Positions 1 through 5,952 of a stretch of 9,550 bases of DNA are shown in pieces. This DNA is from CAZDXV01 sp964648705. GTDB taxonomy: Bacteria; Patescibacteriota; Minisyncoccia; Minisyncoccales; GWA2-38-27. The notes under the pieces are model-generated. The model worked only from the letters and a program-made list of their open reading frames with translations, ran no database searches and had not been told where the DNA came from. The translations under genes were made by a program, and so were the position numbers. The stretch spans positions 1 to 9,550 of the forward strand of contig CAZYOI010000023.1 of NCBI GenBank assembly GCA_964648705.1. Direction: 5' to 3'. Numbering within the stretch: position 1 is the first letter of the stretch; every line of letters begins with the position of its first letter.

Positions 1-9
1 TAGTAAGTG

Positions 10-30
10 AAAACCGGGCATAGCCCGGCT
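10..30 (-). terminator. GC-rich intrinsic terminator-like hairpin
   Basis: Read on the minus strand, a 6-bp stem (CCGGGC pairing with GCCCGG, plus-strand 14-19 and 23-28) closes a 3-nt loop and is followed by four T. The tail is short, so termination may be partial. It lies about 100 bp after the rpsJ stop and about 60 bp after a promoter at 97-125. It could therefore end the str operon, end an ~80-nt small RNA, or act as an attenuator for a gene beyond the window edge. Confidence 0.5.
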
Positions 31-96
31 CCGTTTGCGGCTATATCCGAAAAAAAGCTTTTAACTTTTTAAGTTTTACCCATCATGCGCTTTTTA

Positions 97-125
97 ATTA
101 TAGGGGAAAAATCTTTCTCTGTAAA
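97..125 (-). promoter_or_regulatory. Sigma70-type promoter downstream of rpsJ
   Basis: On the minus strand TTTACA (120-125), a 17-nt spacer and a perfect TATAAT (97-102) are visible, predicting a start near 90. It sits immediately after the rpsJ stop codon and points away from it. It should drive either a short leader or small RNA ending at the hairpin at 10-30, or the next operon outside the window. In most bacteria the S10-operon genes after rpsJ would be rplC and rplD; that is an expectation, not something seen here. Confidence 0.5.
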
Positions 126-128
126 GCC

Positions 129-458
129 CTAAATCTTAATTTCAATGTCTACCCCGGCAGGAAGATTCAGATTCATCAAAGCGTCAATCACATCCGAATT
201 CGGGCTTAAAACGTCAATCAGCCTCTTGTGGACCCTCATCTCGAACTGCTCTCTGCTGTCTTTATGAACAAAAGAAGAACGGTTTACAGTATATTTCTTG
301 GTAGCCGTAGGAAGAGGAACAGGCCCTATAATCTCAGCTCCATATCTAAGAGCTGTATCAACGATCTGGCGGGCGCTGTTATCTATCACCTTGTAATCAT
401 AAGCTCTCAATTTTATTCTGAGCTTGGATTTTACTTTCTTTTTTTTAGTCGTAGGCAT
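129..458 (-). CDS. rpsJ: 30S ribosomal protein S10
   Basis: Small-subunit ribosomal protein S10 (also NusE), 109 residues. It binds the 3' domain of 16S rRNA in the 30S head, and in the NusB-S10 complex it takes part in antitermination. The body from about residue 13 matches the family throughout: KLRIKLRAYDYKVID, the segment GAEIIGPVPLPT around residues 40-51, the RSSFVHKDSREQFEMR loop region, and the closing PAGVDIEIKI. The N-terminus carries a lysine-rich extension of about 10 residues (PTTKKKKVKSK) not needed for the fold. It is the last gene of the visible str-type cluster, 63 nt after tuf. It is one of the few genes here with a recognisable Shine-Dalgarno sequence (AAAGGAAG, 465-472). 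A hairpin lies in the tuf-rpsJ spacer. The identification is secure. Confidence 0.97.
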   Translation of the reverse strand: MPTTKKKKVKSKLRIKLRAYDYKVIDNSARQIVDTALRYGAEIIGPVPLPTATKKYTVNRSSFVHKDSREQFEMRVHKRLIDVLSPNSDVIDALMNLNLPAGVDIEIKI

Positions 459-489
459 TAAGCTCTTCCTTTATTCTAATGATACAAAC

Positions 490-515
490 TCGCCCATCCT
501 TTAAAGAATGAGCGA
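490..515 (-). other. Intercistronic hairpin between tuf and rpsJ
   Basis: A 26-nt imperfect inverted repeat fills the middle of the 63-nt tuf-rpsJ spacer. On the minus strand TCGCTCATTCT pairs with the complementary half ending GGGCGA, with two G-U pairs, around a small AT loop. No clear T tract follows, so it is not a convincing terminator. A processing site, a transcript-stabilising stem or a weak attenuator setting rpsJ level against tuf would fit. Confidence 0.45.
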
Positions 516-521
516 ATTACG

Positions 522-1721
522 CTACTTTAAGATCTTTGTAACTACGCCGGCTCCCACTGTCTTTCCTCCTTCTCTGATAGCAAACCTTTGCTGTTCCTCT
601 AAGGCGATTGGCACCAAAAGCTTGACTTTGGGGCTGACAGTGTCTCCCGGCATTACCATTTCTGTTCCTTCGGGCAAGGTTACTTCCCCTGTGACATCCG
701 TAGTCCTGATATAGAACTGGGGCTTGTAGCCTGCAAAGAAAGGCGTGTGGCGGCCTCCCTCTTCTTTGGTCAGGATATAGATCTCTGTTTCAAACTCCGT
801 GTGGGGGGTGACAGACCCGGGCTTGGACAAAACCTGTCCTCTTTCAACTTCTTCCTTTTTCAGTCCTCTTAAAAGAATACCGACATTGTCTCCTGCTCTT
901 CCTTCGTCAAGCATCTTGTTGAACATTTCCACAGATACAGCTACTGTCTTCTGAGTGTCTCTCAAGCCGACTAATTCCACTTCTTCTCCGGGCTTGACAA
1001 GGCCTCTTTCAATTCTTCCTGTGGCTACGGTTCCTCTTCCCTCAATGGAGAAGACATCCTCAACAGCCATCAAGAAGGGCTTATCGACATCTCTGGCGGG
1101 CTCTGGGATATAATCGTCGAGAGCTTTCATCAGCTCTATAACGGGCTTGGCTACTTCATCTTCCTGGGATTTGGCCTCCAAGGCCTTCAGGGCCGAACCT
1201 TTGATAATGGGAGTCTCGTCTCCGGGAAACTCATACTTTTTAAGAAGCTCCCTTACTTCGGATTCCACCAAATCGATAATTTCAGCGTCGTCTACCATGT
1301 CTGTCTTGTTTAAAAAGACAACCAAGGAAGGCAGACCTACCTGGCGGGCCAGAAGAATATGCTCTCTGGTCTGGGGCATAGGCCCGTCAGGAGCGGAAAC
1401 TACCAAAATAGCTCCGTCCATCTGGGCAGCTCCGGTAATCATGTTCTTGACATAATCGGCGTGGCCGGGACAGTCAATATGAGCGTAGTGCCTTTTTTCT
1501 GTCTCATACTCCAAATGAGAAACAGAAATGGTAAGGCCTCTGGCCTTTTCCTCTGGAGCGGCGTCAATCTGGTCAACGCTTTTTTCAACAGCTCCAAAAC
1601 CGCTCAGGTTTAAAACATGAAGAATAGCCGCGGTTAAAGTGGTTTTGCCGTGGTCCACATGGCCGATGGTGCCTATGTTAACATGCGGCTTTCCTCTTTC
1701 AAATTTTTCTTTTTCTGCCAT
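522..1721 (-). CDS. tuf: Elongation factor Tu
   Basis: EF-Tu, 399 residues, the normal bacterial length. As a GTP complex it carries aminoacyl-tRNA to the ribosomal A site. The G domain shows the P-loop GHVDHGKTT (20-28), the switch I segment KARGLTIS (59-66), DCPGH (83-87, with the catalytic histidine at 87) and NKTD (138-141). Domains II and III follow, with the family-typical GRGTVATGRIERG and the closing GAGVVTKILK. Switch I reads RGLTIS where RGITIN is usual, a mild substitution. The ATG is well placed against homologues, but no Shine-Dalgarno sequence precedes it; instead an 11-bp hairpin ends 8 nt upstream. A promoter overlapping the fusA stop codon should give tuf and rpsJ extra transcription beyond read-through from rpsL. 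Only one tuf copy is visible here. Confidence 0.98.
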   Translation of the reverse strand: MAEKEKFERGKPHVNIGTIGHVDHGKTTLTAAILHVLNLSGFGAVEKSVDQIDAAPEEKARGLTISVSHLEYETEKRHYAHIDCPGHADYVKNMITGAAQMDGAILVVSAPDGPMPQTREHILLARQVGLPSLVVFLNKTDMVDDAEIIDLVESEVRELLKKYEFPGDETPIIKGSALKALEAKSQEDEVAKPVIELMKALDDYIPEPARDVDKPFLMAVEDVFSIEGRGTVATGRIERGLVKPGEEVELVGLRDTQKTVAVSVEMFNKMLDEGRAGDNVGILLRGLKKEEVERGQVLSKPGSVTPHTEFETEIYILTKEEGGRHTPFFAGYKPQFYIRTTDVTGEVTLPEGTEMVMPGDTVSPKVKLLVPIALEEQQRFAIREGGKTVGAGVVTKILK

Positions 1722-1729
1722 ATTTGTTT

Positions 1730-1754
1730 AAGAAAAGCTGAACCAGCTTCTCTT
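1730..1754 (-). promoter_or_regulatory. Hairpin immediately upstream of the tuf start codon
   Basis: On the minus strand an 11-bp stem (one G-U pair) with a GTT loop occupies 1754-1730 and ends 8 nt before the tuf ATG. It begins 3 nt after the stop of a possible 14-codon leader ORF. A ribosome initiating at tuf would have to melt or abut this stem, and there is no Shine-Dalgarno sequence. It is a candidate translational control element for EF-Tu; the mechanism is inference. Confidence 0.5.
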
Positions 1755-1757
1755 TTT

Positions 1758-1802
1758 TTAATTTATTAATTGTTTTAAACAAACATCAACCTTTTTGTTC
1801 AT
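1758..1802 (-). CDS. Possible 14-residue leader peptide before tuf
   Basis: An ATG at 1802 opens a 14-codon frame (MNKKVDVCLKQLIN) ending in TAA. It is preceded by AAGGAG at 4-nt spacing (1807-1812), the best Shine-Dalgarno match in the window. The frame lies entirely in the fusA-tuf spacer and stops just before the tuf leader hairpin, an arrangement resembling attenuator leaders. Against it: the AAGGAG overlaps the -10 box of the tuf promoter, so only transcripts reading through from fusA would contain it. A frame this short can also arise by chance. No similarity to a known leader peptide is recognised. Confidence 0.25.
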   Translation of the reverse strand: MNKKVDVCLKQLIN

Positions 1803-1810
1803 ATATCTCC

Positions 1811-1839
1811 TTTATAATAGAAGAGCTAATTATAGTCAA
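1811..1839 (-). promoter_or_regulatory. Internal str-operon promoter for tuf-rpsJ
   Basis: On the minus strand TTGACT (1834-1839), a 17-nt spacer and TATAAA (1811-1816) form a near-consensus sigma70 promoter with a predicted start near 1804. The -35 box overlaps the TGA stop of fusA (1836-1838). A separate promoter for tuf fits the need for far more EF-Tu than EF-G. Confidence 0.65.
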
Positions 1840-3941
1840 GTCCTTTTCCCTTCAATTATCTCCTGAGCTATATTCTGAGGCACCTCTTCGTACTTTTCAA
1901 ACTCCATGGTGAAATTCCCCCTTCCTTCTGTGATAGATCTTAAAGTGGTAGCATATCCGAACATTTCAGCCAAAGGAATCTTAGCGTCAATAACCTTAAG
2001 GTTAAGCCTATCTTTGGTTTCTTCAATCTTGCCTCTTCTGGAAGAAAGATCTCCCACCACGTCTCCGAAAAAGTCACCGGGGACAATAACCTCCATTTTC
2101 ATTATGGGTTCGAGCAGAACAGCATTAGCTTTTTTGGCTGCCTCTCTGAAAGCTGTAGCGGCTGCAATCTTAAAGGCGTTCTCCGAAGAATCAACCTCAT
2201 GGAAAGAGCCGTCAAAAAGAGTAGCGTCTAAATCCACCATGGGATATCCTGCCACAACGCCCTTGTCCATAGCTTCTTTGACTCCTTTTTCCACAGAGGG
2301 AATAAACTCCTGGGGAATGGTCCCTCCTTTGATCTCATCGTGGAATTCAAACCCTTTTCCTCTTTCTTTGGGCTCCAGCCTCAAGAAGACATGGCCGTAC
2401 TGGCCTCTTCCTCCTGACTGCCTAATGTACTCTCCTTCAGCTTCAGCCTCTTTTTTAACGGTTTCCTTGTAAGATACCTGGGGCCTTCCTATATTTGCCT
2501 CCACTTTAAACTCTCTCTTCATTCTGTCTATTAAAACCTGCAAATGAAGCTCTCCCATTCCGGAAATCACGGTCTCCCCCGTCTCCAGATCGCCTTTTAC
2601 CCTGAAGGTAGGATCTTCCTCTGCCAGCTTCCTTAAGGCCTCCCCCATTTTCTCCTGATCTGCCTTGGACTTGGGCTCTACTTTGATGGAAATAACGGGC
2701 TCTGGAAACTCAATCTGCTCCAAGACTATGGGGTTTTCCGGGTCGCATAAAGTATGGCCTGTCTTGGTGTTTTTCAGACCCACTACGGCAGCAATATCTC
2801 CGGCAAAAACCTGATCCACCTCTTCTCTTTCTGCAGAATGCATTCTTACTATTCTTCCTATTCTTTCTTTTTCCTCTGTATTGGAGTTCAAAGCGTAAGA
2901 ACCCGCTTTTAAGGTTCCGGAATAAACCCTGAAATAGGTTAGGGTTCCCACATAGGGATCTGTCGCTATTTTAAAGGCCAGAGAGGCGAAGGGAGCTTTG
3001 TCGTCAGCCCTTCTTTCTGCCTTCTCTTCGGTCTCAGGATCTACTCCCTCTACGGGAGGCATATCGTCCGGGGAGGGGAAATAATGGACAATGGCGTCCA
3101 AGAGGGGCTGAACCCCTTTGTTTTTCAAAGCAGAACCGCAGAAAACGGGCACCAGCCTATACTCCAGAACAGCCTTTCTTAAAACCTTCATCAGTTCTTC
3201 TGCAGGAATCTCTTTGCCCTCCAGATAATCCTCCATCGTTTTCTCGTCTTCTGCCACTATCCTTTCTACCATCTTGTTGCGCCATTCTTTCGCTTTCTCC
3301 TTAAATTCCCCGGGAATCTCCTCTTCTTTGACAATCTGCCCGAAATCGCCTTCAAAAAAGAGAGCCTTCATTTTAATCAGATCTATGACTCCCTTGTGGC
3401 CGCTTTCTTCTCCTATGGGAATCTGAACCGCTAGGGCGTTCGGAGTAAGCTTTTCTGTTATAGAGTTGAAGCTTTTCTCAAAAGAAGCTCCTGTTCTGTC
3501 CAGTTTGTTGACAAAGCACATTCTGGGAACATGGAACTTGTCTGCCTGGCGCCAGACGGTCTCTGACTGGGGCTCTACTCCGGCAACTCCGTCAAAAACA
3601 ACCACTGCCCCGTCTAAAACCCTCAAAGACCTCTGGACTTCGGCTGTAAAGTCAATATGTCCAGGCGTGTCGATAATGTTTATCCTGTATTCTGACTCCT
3701 TTTTTCTTTCTTTTTCTGAAGGAACCCAGAAGCAGGTTGTAGCAGCCGAGGTGATGGTGATTCCTCTTTCTCTCTCCTGCTCCATCCAGTCCATAATGGC
3801 CTTGCCGTCGTGAACCTCCCCTATCTTATGGGAAATTCCGGTATAAAACAAAACTCGCTCGGTAACTGTCGTCTTGCCGGCGTCAATATGAGCGATAATT
3901 CCGATATCTCTTACTTTTTTTAAGGGATATTCTCTTTCCAT
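1836..3941 (-). CDS. fusA: Elongation factor G
   Basis: EF-G, 701 residues, a full-length five-domain translocation GTPase that moves tRNA and mRNA through the ribosome after peptide transfer. The G domain is clear: AHIDAGKTT (17-25), RGITIT (59-64), DTPGH (91-95) and NKLD (145-148). Domains II to V follow, including the DPTFRVKGD and SGMGELHLQVLIDR segments of domain III, the QSGGRGQYGHV segment of domain IV and the GYATTLRSITEGRGNFTMEF segment of domain V. A charged stretch (PSEKERKKESEY, 74-85) lies between G2 and G3, where many EF-Gs are shorter. The ATG is 6 nt from the rpsG stop with no clear Shine-Dalgarno sequence, so coupling to rpsG translation is likely. The stop is TGA, showing that UGA is not recoded. 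Confidence 0.98.
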   Translation of the reverse strand: MEREYPLKKVRDIGIIAHIDAGKTTVTERVLFYTGISHKIGEVHDGKAIMDWMEQERERGITITSAATTCFWVPSEKERKKESEYRINIIDTPGHIDFTAEVQRSLRVLDGAVVVFDGVAGVEPQSETVWRQADKFHVPRMCFVNKLDRTGASFEKSFNSITEKLTPNALAVQIPIGEESGHKGVIDLIKMKALFFEGDFGQIVKEEEIPGEFKEKAKEWRNKMVERIVAEDEKTMEDYLEGKEIPAEELMKVLRKAVLEYRLVPVFCGSALKNKGVQPLLDAIVHYFPSPDDMPPVEGVDPETEEKAERRADDKAPFASLAFKIATDPYVGTLTYFRVYSGTLKAGSYALNSNTEEKERIGRIVRMHSAEREEVDQVFAGDIAAVVGLKNTKTGHTLCDPENPIVLEQIEFPEPVISIKVEPKSKADQEKMGEALRKLAEEDPTFRVKGDLETGETVISGMGELHLQVLIDRMKREFKVEANIGRPQVSYKETVKKEAEAEGEYIRQSGGRGQYGHVFLRLEPKERGKGFEFHDEIKGGTIPQEFIPSVEKGVKEAMDKGVVAGYPMVDLDATLFDGSFHEVDSSENAFKIAAATAFREAAKKANAVLLEPIMKMEVIVPGDFFGDVVGDLSSRRGKIEETKDRLNLKVIDAKIPLAEMFGYATTLRSITEGRGNFTMEFEKYEEVPQNIAQEIIEGKRT

Positions 3942-3947
3942 AATCTT

Positions 3948-4418
3948 TTACCAGGCAAAATGGGCAAAAGCTCTGTTGGCCTCTGCCATCCTGTGAGTAT
4001 CTGCTCTTTTTTTAACAGCCCATCCTGTATTGCTGGAAGCGTCCATTATCTCCTGGGCGAGTCTTTCTGCCATAGAAGTTCCTTTTTTGTTTTTAGCTCC
4101 CCTAATAATCCACCTTATGCCCAGGGTAAGCTTTCTGTCTCCTTTTACTTCTCTGGGAACCTGATAGGTGGCCCCTCCTATCCTTTTGGATTTCACCTCC
4201 AAGCGGGGAGAGCTGTTTTTCAAAGCTGAATCAAAAACCTCCAAAGGATCCTTCTTTGTTTTCTTTTTGATAATATCAAAGGCGTCATAAACTATCTTTC
4301 TGGCCTTGGTCTTTTTCCCCCTCTCCATAATTTGGTTTATCAACTTTGCCACTATAACGCTCTTGTAAACAGGATCTGGAGTTAGAGGATGTTTTTTTAT
4401 CTTCTTGGATTCTGCCAT
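3948..4418 (-). CDS. rpsG: 30S ribosomal protein S7
   Basis: Small-subunit protein S7, 156 residues, the usual length. It nucleates assembly of the 16S rRNA 3' major domain and lines the exit-site side of the 30S head. Family signatures are present: DPVYKSVIVAKLINQIMERGKK near the N-terminus, the RIGGATYQVPREV beta-hairpin (about 79-91), and the C-terminal helix region THRMAEANRAFAHFAW. Its ATG lies 2 nt after the rpsL stop and fusA follows 6 nt later, so the three genes form one tightly spaced unit. A weak AGAAG lies upstream of the start within the rpsL coding end. In other bacteria S7 is the translational autoregulator of this operon; whether it is so here cannot be seen. Confidence 0.97.
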   Translation of the reverse strand: MAESKKIKKHPLTPDPVYKSVIVAKLINQIMERGKKTKARKIVYDAFDIIKKKTKKDPLEVFDSALKNSSPRLEVKSKRIGGATYQVPREVKGDRKLTLGIRWIIRGAKNKKGTSMAERLAQEIMDASSNTGWAVKKRADTHRMAEANRAFAHFAW

Positions 4419-4420
4419 TT

Positions 4421-4834
4421 TTACTTCTTTGGTTTCTTAGCTCCGTATTTGCTTCTTGACTGCGTCTTGCCTTCAACGCCTCCGGTATCCAAAACTCCTC
4501 TTACCACATGATACCTGACGCCGGGAAGGTCTTTAACCTTGCCTCCTCTTATCAAAACAACCGAATGCTCCTGAAGATTGTGGCCTTCTCCGGGAATATA
4601 GGCCGTAACTTCCATACCGTTGCTCAGCCTGACTCTTGCTACTTTCCTTAAAGCAGAGTTTGGCTTTTTAGGAGTGACGGTAAAAACCTTAACGCAAATC
4701 CCCTTCTTAAAAGGAGAAGGAAACCTGCTTGGCTTGTTCTTTAGGGTGTTGAATCCGCGCCTTAAAGCAGGGGTCTTGGATCTCCCCTTTTCCTTCTTTC
4801 TTCCTTTTTTAACTAATTGGTTTACAGTCGGCAT
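4421..4834 (-). CDS. rpsL: 30S ribosomal protein S12
   Basis: Small-subunit protein S12, 137 residues, sits at the decoding centre and affects fidelity. The conserved core is intact: TPKKPNSALRKVARVRLSNG (55-74) with the lysine pair at 56-57 equivalent to the streptomycin-sensitivity lysine, and GEGHNLQEHSVVLIRGGKVKDLPGVR, whose aspartate in KDLPG is the RimO methylthiolation site in other bacteria. About 13 residues are inserted near residues 20-45 compared with the E. coli protein, as in several other bacteria with a longer S12. It is the first gene of the str-type cluster, behind a TTGACA promoter and a 17-nt inverted repeat. There is no Shine-Dalgarno sequence before the ATG. No residue suggests streptomycin resistance. 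Confidence 0.98.
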   Translation of the reverse strand: MPTVNQLVKKGRKKEKGRSKTPALRRGFNTLKNKPSRFPSPFKKGICVKVFTVTPKKPNSALRKVARVRLSNGMEVTAYIPGEGHNLQEHSVVLIRGGKVKDLPGVRYHVVRGVLDTGGVEGKTQSRSKYGAKKPKK

Positions 4835-4847
4835 AGATAAAAATAAT

Positions 4848-4864
4848 TAAGCGCTAAGCGCTTA
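4848..4864. promoter_or_regulatory. Inverted repeat at the 5' end of the str-operon transcript
   Basis: Two 8-nt arms (TAAGCGCT and AGCGCTTA) surround a single central base in a perfect inverted repeat. It spans about +3 to +19 of the predicted rpsL transcript and ends 13 nt before the ATG. It could be a dimeric repressor's operator just downstream of the promoter, or, in RNA, a short 5' hairpin of which the innermost pairs must open. Its symmetry is too good to ignore, but no known regulator is recognised. Confidence 0.5.
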
Positions 4865-4873
4865 CAATTTACA

Positions 4874-4902
4874 AACTTAGCAAATCTTTAAAAAGTTGTC
4901 AA
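4874..4902 (-). promoter_or_regulatory. str operon promoter (rpsL)
   Basis: On the minus strand a perfect TTGACA (4897-4902), a 17-nt spacer and TAAGTT (4874-4879) are preceded by TGC, giving an extended -10. The predicted start is near 4867, about 33 nt before the rpsL ATG. It lies directly after the M50 gene stop codon (4908). No terminator is seen between them, so some read-through from the protease gene is possible. Confidence 0.65.
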
Positions 4903-4907
4903 TAAAT

Positions 4908-5546
4908 CTAAAAACCCAAGCCAACGAAAGGCGCTCCTACTAAGAAATTATACAGGAAACTGGAGATATATGGAAGAAACATCAAAGCCAAAATCAAAGC
5001 CAGAAATATACCCACAAAAGAGCCGCTCAAGCTCTGGATAACCCTTGACTGGGGAAAAAGGTCCATAAGAAGCTTGGATCCGTCCAAAGGAGGAATAGGA
5101 ATAAGGTTGAACAAGCCCAAAAAGATATTGACATAAACTATCCAGGTCAGAGCAATATACAAAAAGCTCCCTACAGAAACAGCTCCAAAAGCTACGCTGA
5201 ATCTCAATCCCAGACCGAAGATCAAAGCAAGAATAAAGTTGGCGCAGGGACCGGAGAAGGCAACCTTGGTAGAGCCCCACTTTTGGTCACGAAGATTATA
5301 CGGATTGTAGGGAACGGGCTTTGCCCAGCCGATAAATCCCCCTACAAAAAACAAAAGGAAGAGAGGCAGAATAACAGTTCCCATCAAATCAATATGCTTG
5401 ATAGGATTCAAGGTAAGCCTTCCTGCGTACTTTGCCGTAGGATCTCCCAGATAGTTGGCTGTCCATCCGTGGAAATACTCATGGAAAACAGCAGAAACAA
5501 CTATTATTATATAAAGAAATAATTTAAAAGCGATACCGGCTTCCAT
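4908..5546 (-). CDS. Site-2 protease family M50 integral membrane metalloprotease
   Basis: A 212-residue polytopic membrane protein of the M50B type, small and without a PDZ domain. The zinc site is visible as HEYFH (22-26) in the first transmembrane helix, followed by the GWTANYLGDPTAKYAGRLTLNP segment typical of this subgroup. The third ligand is D155 in the NLIPIPPLDGSK motif. GWAKPVPYNP (73-82) and the long C-terminal hydrophobic segment (about 175-200) also fit. Such proteases cut transmembrane substrates within the membrane; the substrate here is unknown. An upstream in-frame ATG at 5588 was rejected because it would place the start upstream of the predicted promoter and add an uncharacteristic phenylalanine-rich leader. 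The chosen ATG (5546) lies a few nt from the predicted transcription start, implying a leaderless mRNA. The gene is divergent from rpmB. Confidence 0.88.
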   Translation of the reverse strand: MEAGIAFKLFLYIIIVVSAVFHEYFHGWTANYLGDPTAKYAGRLTLNPIKHIDLMGTVILPLFLLFFVGGFIGWAKPVPYNPYNLRDQKWGSTKVAFSGPCANFILALIFGLGLRFSVAFGAVSVGSFLYIALTWIVYVNIFLGLFNLIPIPPLDGSKLLMDLFPQSRVIQSLSGSFVGIFLALILALMFLPYISSFLYNFLVGAPFVGLGF

Positions 5547-5556
5547 AATAGTTTGA

Positions 5557-5585
5557 ATTATACCAGAAAAACACTTGAAAAAAAA
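5557..5585 (-). promoter_or_regulatory. Promoter of the M50 protease gene
   Basis: On the minus strand an extended -10, TGG followed by TATAAT (5557-5565), is 10 nt from the ATG at 5546. The -35 region (5580-5585) is a T-rich, weak match, which the TGn element can compensate. The predicted start is about 3-5 nt before the ATG, so the mRNA would be essentially leaderless. Confidence 0.6.
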
Positions 5586-5602
5586 CACCTTTCCTGTATA
5601 AT
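5575..5602 (+). promoter_or_regulatory. Promoter of rpmB-tRNA-Pro
   Basis: TTGAAA (5575-5580), a 16-nt spacer and a perfect TATAAT (5597-5602) point rightward. The predicted start, near 5609-5611, coincides with the rpmB ATG at 5611. The -35 region overlaps that of the divergent M50 promoter, so the two are back to back. Confidence 0.65.
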
Positions 5603-5610
5603 ACCTCTAT

Positions 5611-5799
5611 ATGGCAAAAGAATGCGCAATCTGCAAAAAAGGATCTATGATGGTTCAGAAGAGAAAGAAGCTTCGCGGAAAATACAACCCAACCATCAAA
5701 AAGAGAAAATACCCAAATCTCCAATGGGTTGTTTTGCTTTCCGGCAAAAGAGTAAAAGCCTGCGCAAAGTGCATTAAAAAACTGGGTAATAAAAAATAG
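5611..5799 (+). CDS. rpmB: 50S ribosomal protein L28
   Basis: Large-subunit protein L28, 62 residues, a short form like those of many Gram-positives. Two CxxC pairs (C5/C8 and C51/C54) predict a zinc ribbon, the cysteine-containing version of L28. The basic middle (KRKKLRGKYNPTIKKRKYPNLQ) is the rRNA-binding part. The ATG at 5611 is chosen because translation from it begins MAKECAICKK, as expected for L28, and because the -10 box ends only 8 nt upstream; a longer frame starting at 5553 is in another reading frame. No Shine-Dalgarno sequence exists, consistent with a leaderless mRNA. The TAG stop (5797-5799) directly touches the first base of tRNA-Pro, so both are made on one transcript. Confidence 0.92.
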   Translation: MAKECAICKKGSMMVQKRKKLRGKYNPTIKKRKYPNLQWVVLLSGKRVKACAKCIKKLGNKK

Positions 5800-5873
5800 C
5801 GGGGCATGGTGTAATTGGCTAACATACACGCATGGGGTGCGTGCGATTCCCGGTTCAAGTCCGGGTGCCCCGA
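5800..5873 (+). tRNA. tRNA-Pro (anticodon GGG)
   Basis: A full cloverleaf is visible. The acceptor stem CGGGGCA (5800-5806) pairs with TGCCCCG (5866-5872); T8 G9; a 4-bp D stem (5809-5812 with 5822-5825) carries a GG-containing D loop. The anticodon stem CACGC/GCGTG (5827-5831, 5839-5843) holds loop ATGGGGT with anticodon GGG at 5834-5836. The T arm CCCGG-TTCAAGT-CCGGG spans 5849-5865. C1-G72, A73, G35, G36 and G37 all agree with proline identity. CCA is not encoded, so it must be added after transcription. U8 is the site ThiI modifies in other bacteria, and thiI lies at the right end of this window. Confidence 0.97.
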
Positions 5874-5880
5874 ATGCTTT

Positions 5881-5918
5881 CCGTCCTTTTGCAGGGACGG
5901 GTTTCATTATCTCTTTTT
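5881..5918 (+). terminator. Terminator of rpmB-tRNA-Pro
   Basis: CCGTCC (5881-5886) pairs with GGACGG (5895-5900) around an 8-nt loop, followed by GTTT and, after a gap, a T-rich run from about 5911. The T tract is not immediate, so efficiency is uncertain. Its position just after the tRNA, and the absence of any plus-strand gene beyond it, support the role. Confidence 0.5.
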
Positions 5919-5926
5919 TTATCCAC

Positions 5927-5952
5927 AAAAAAACAGCTGAATTAAAAGCTGT
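5927..5952 (-). terminator. Intrinsic terminator of the 6S-like RNA
   Basis: On the minus strand ACAGCT (5952-5947) pairs with AGCTGT (5938-5933) around an 8-nt loop, and seven consecutive T follow, including the last stem base. It is a textbook intrinsic terminator. A small UCCC-UUUC-GGGA hairpin (5963-5952) lies just before it. Confidence 0.8.

Noticed and set aside
1730..1760. Plus-strand intrinsic terminator (hairpin followed by T run) before tuf
   Set aside because: No plus-strand gene or promoter exists upstream that would need it; the hairpin is better read as part of the minus-strand tuf leader.
4908..5588. M50 protease starting at the ATG at 5588
   Set aside because: That start lies upstream of the extended -10 box at 5557-5565, and the added residues do not look like the family; the ATG at 5546 fits promoter and protein.
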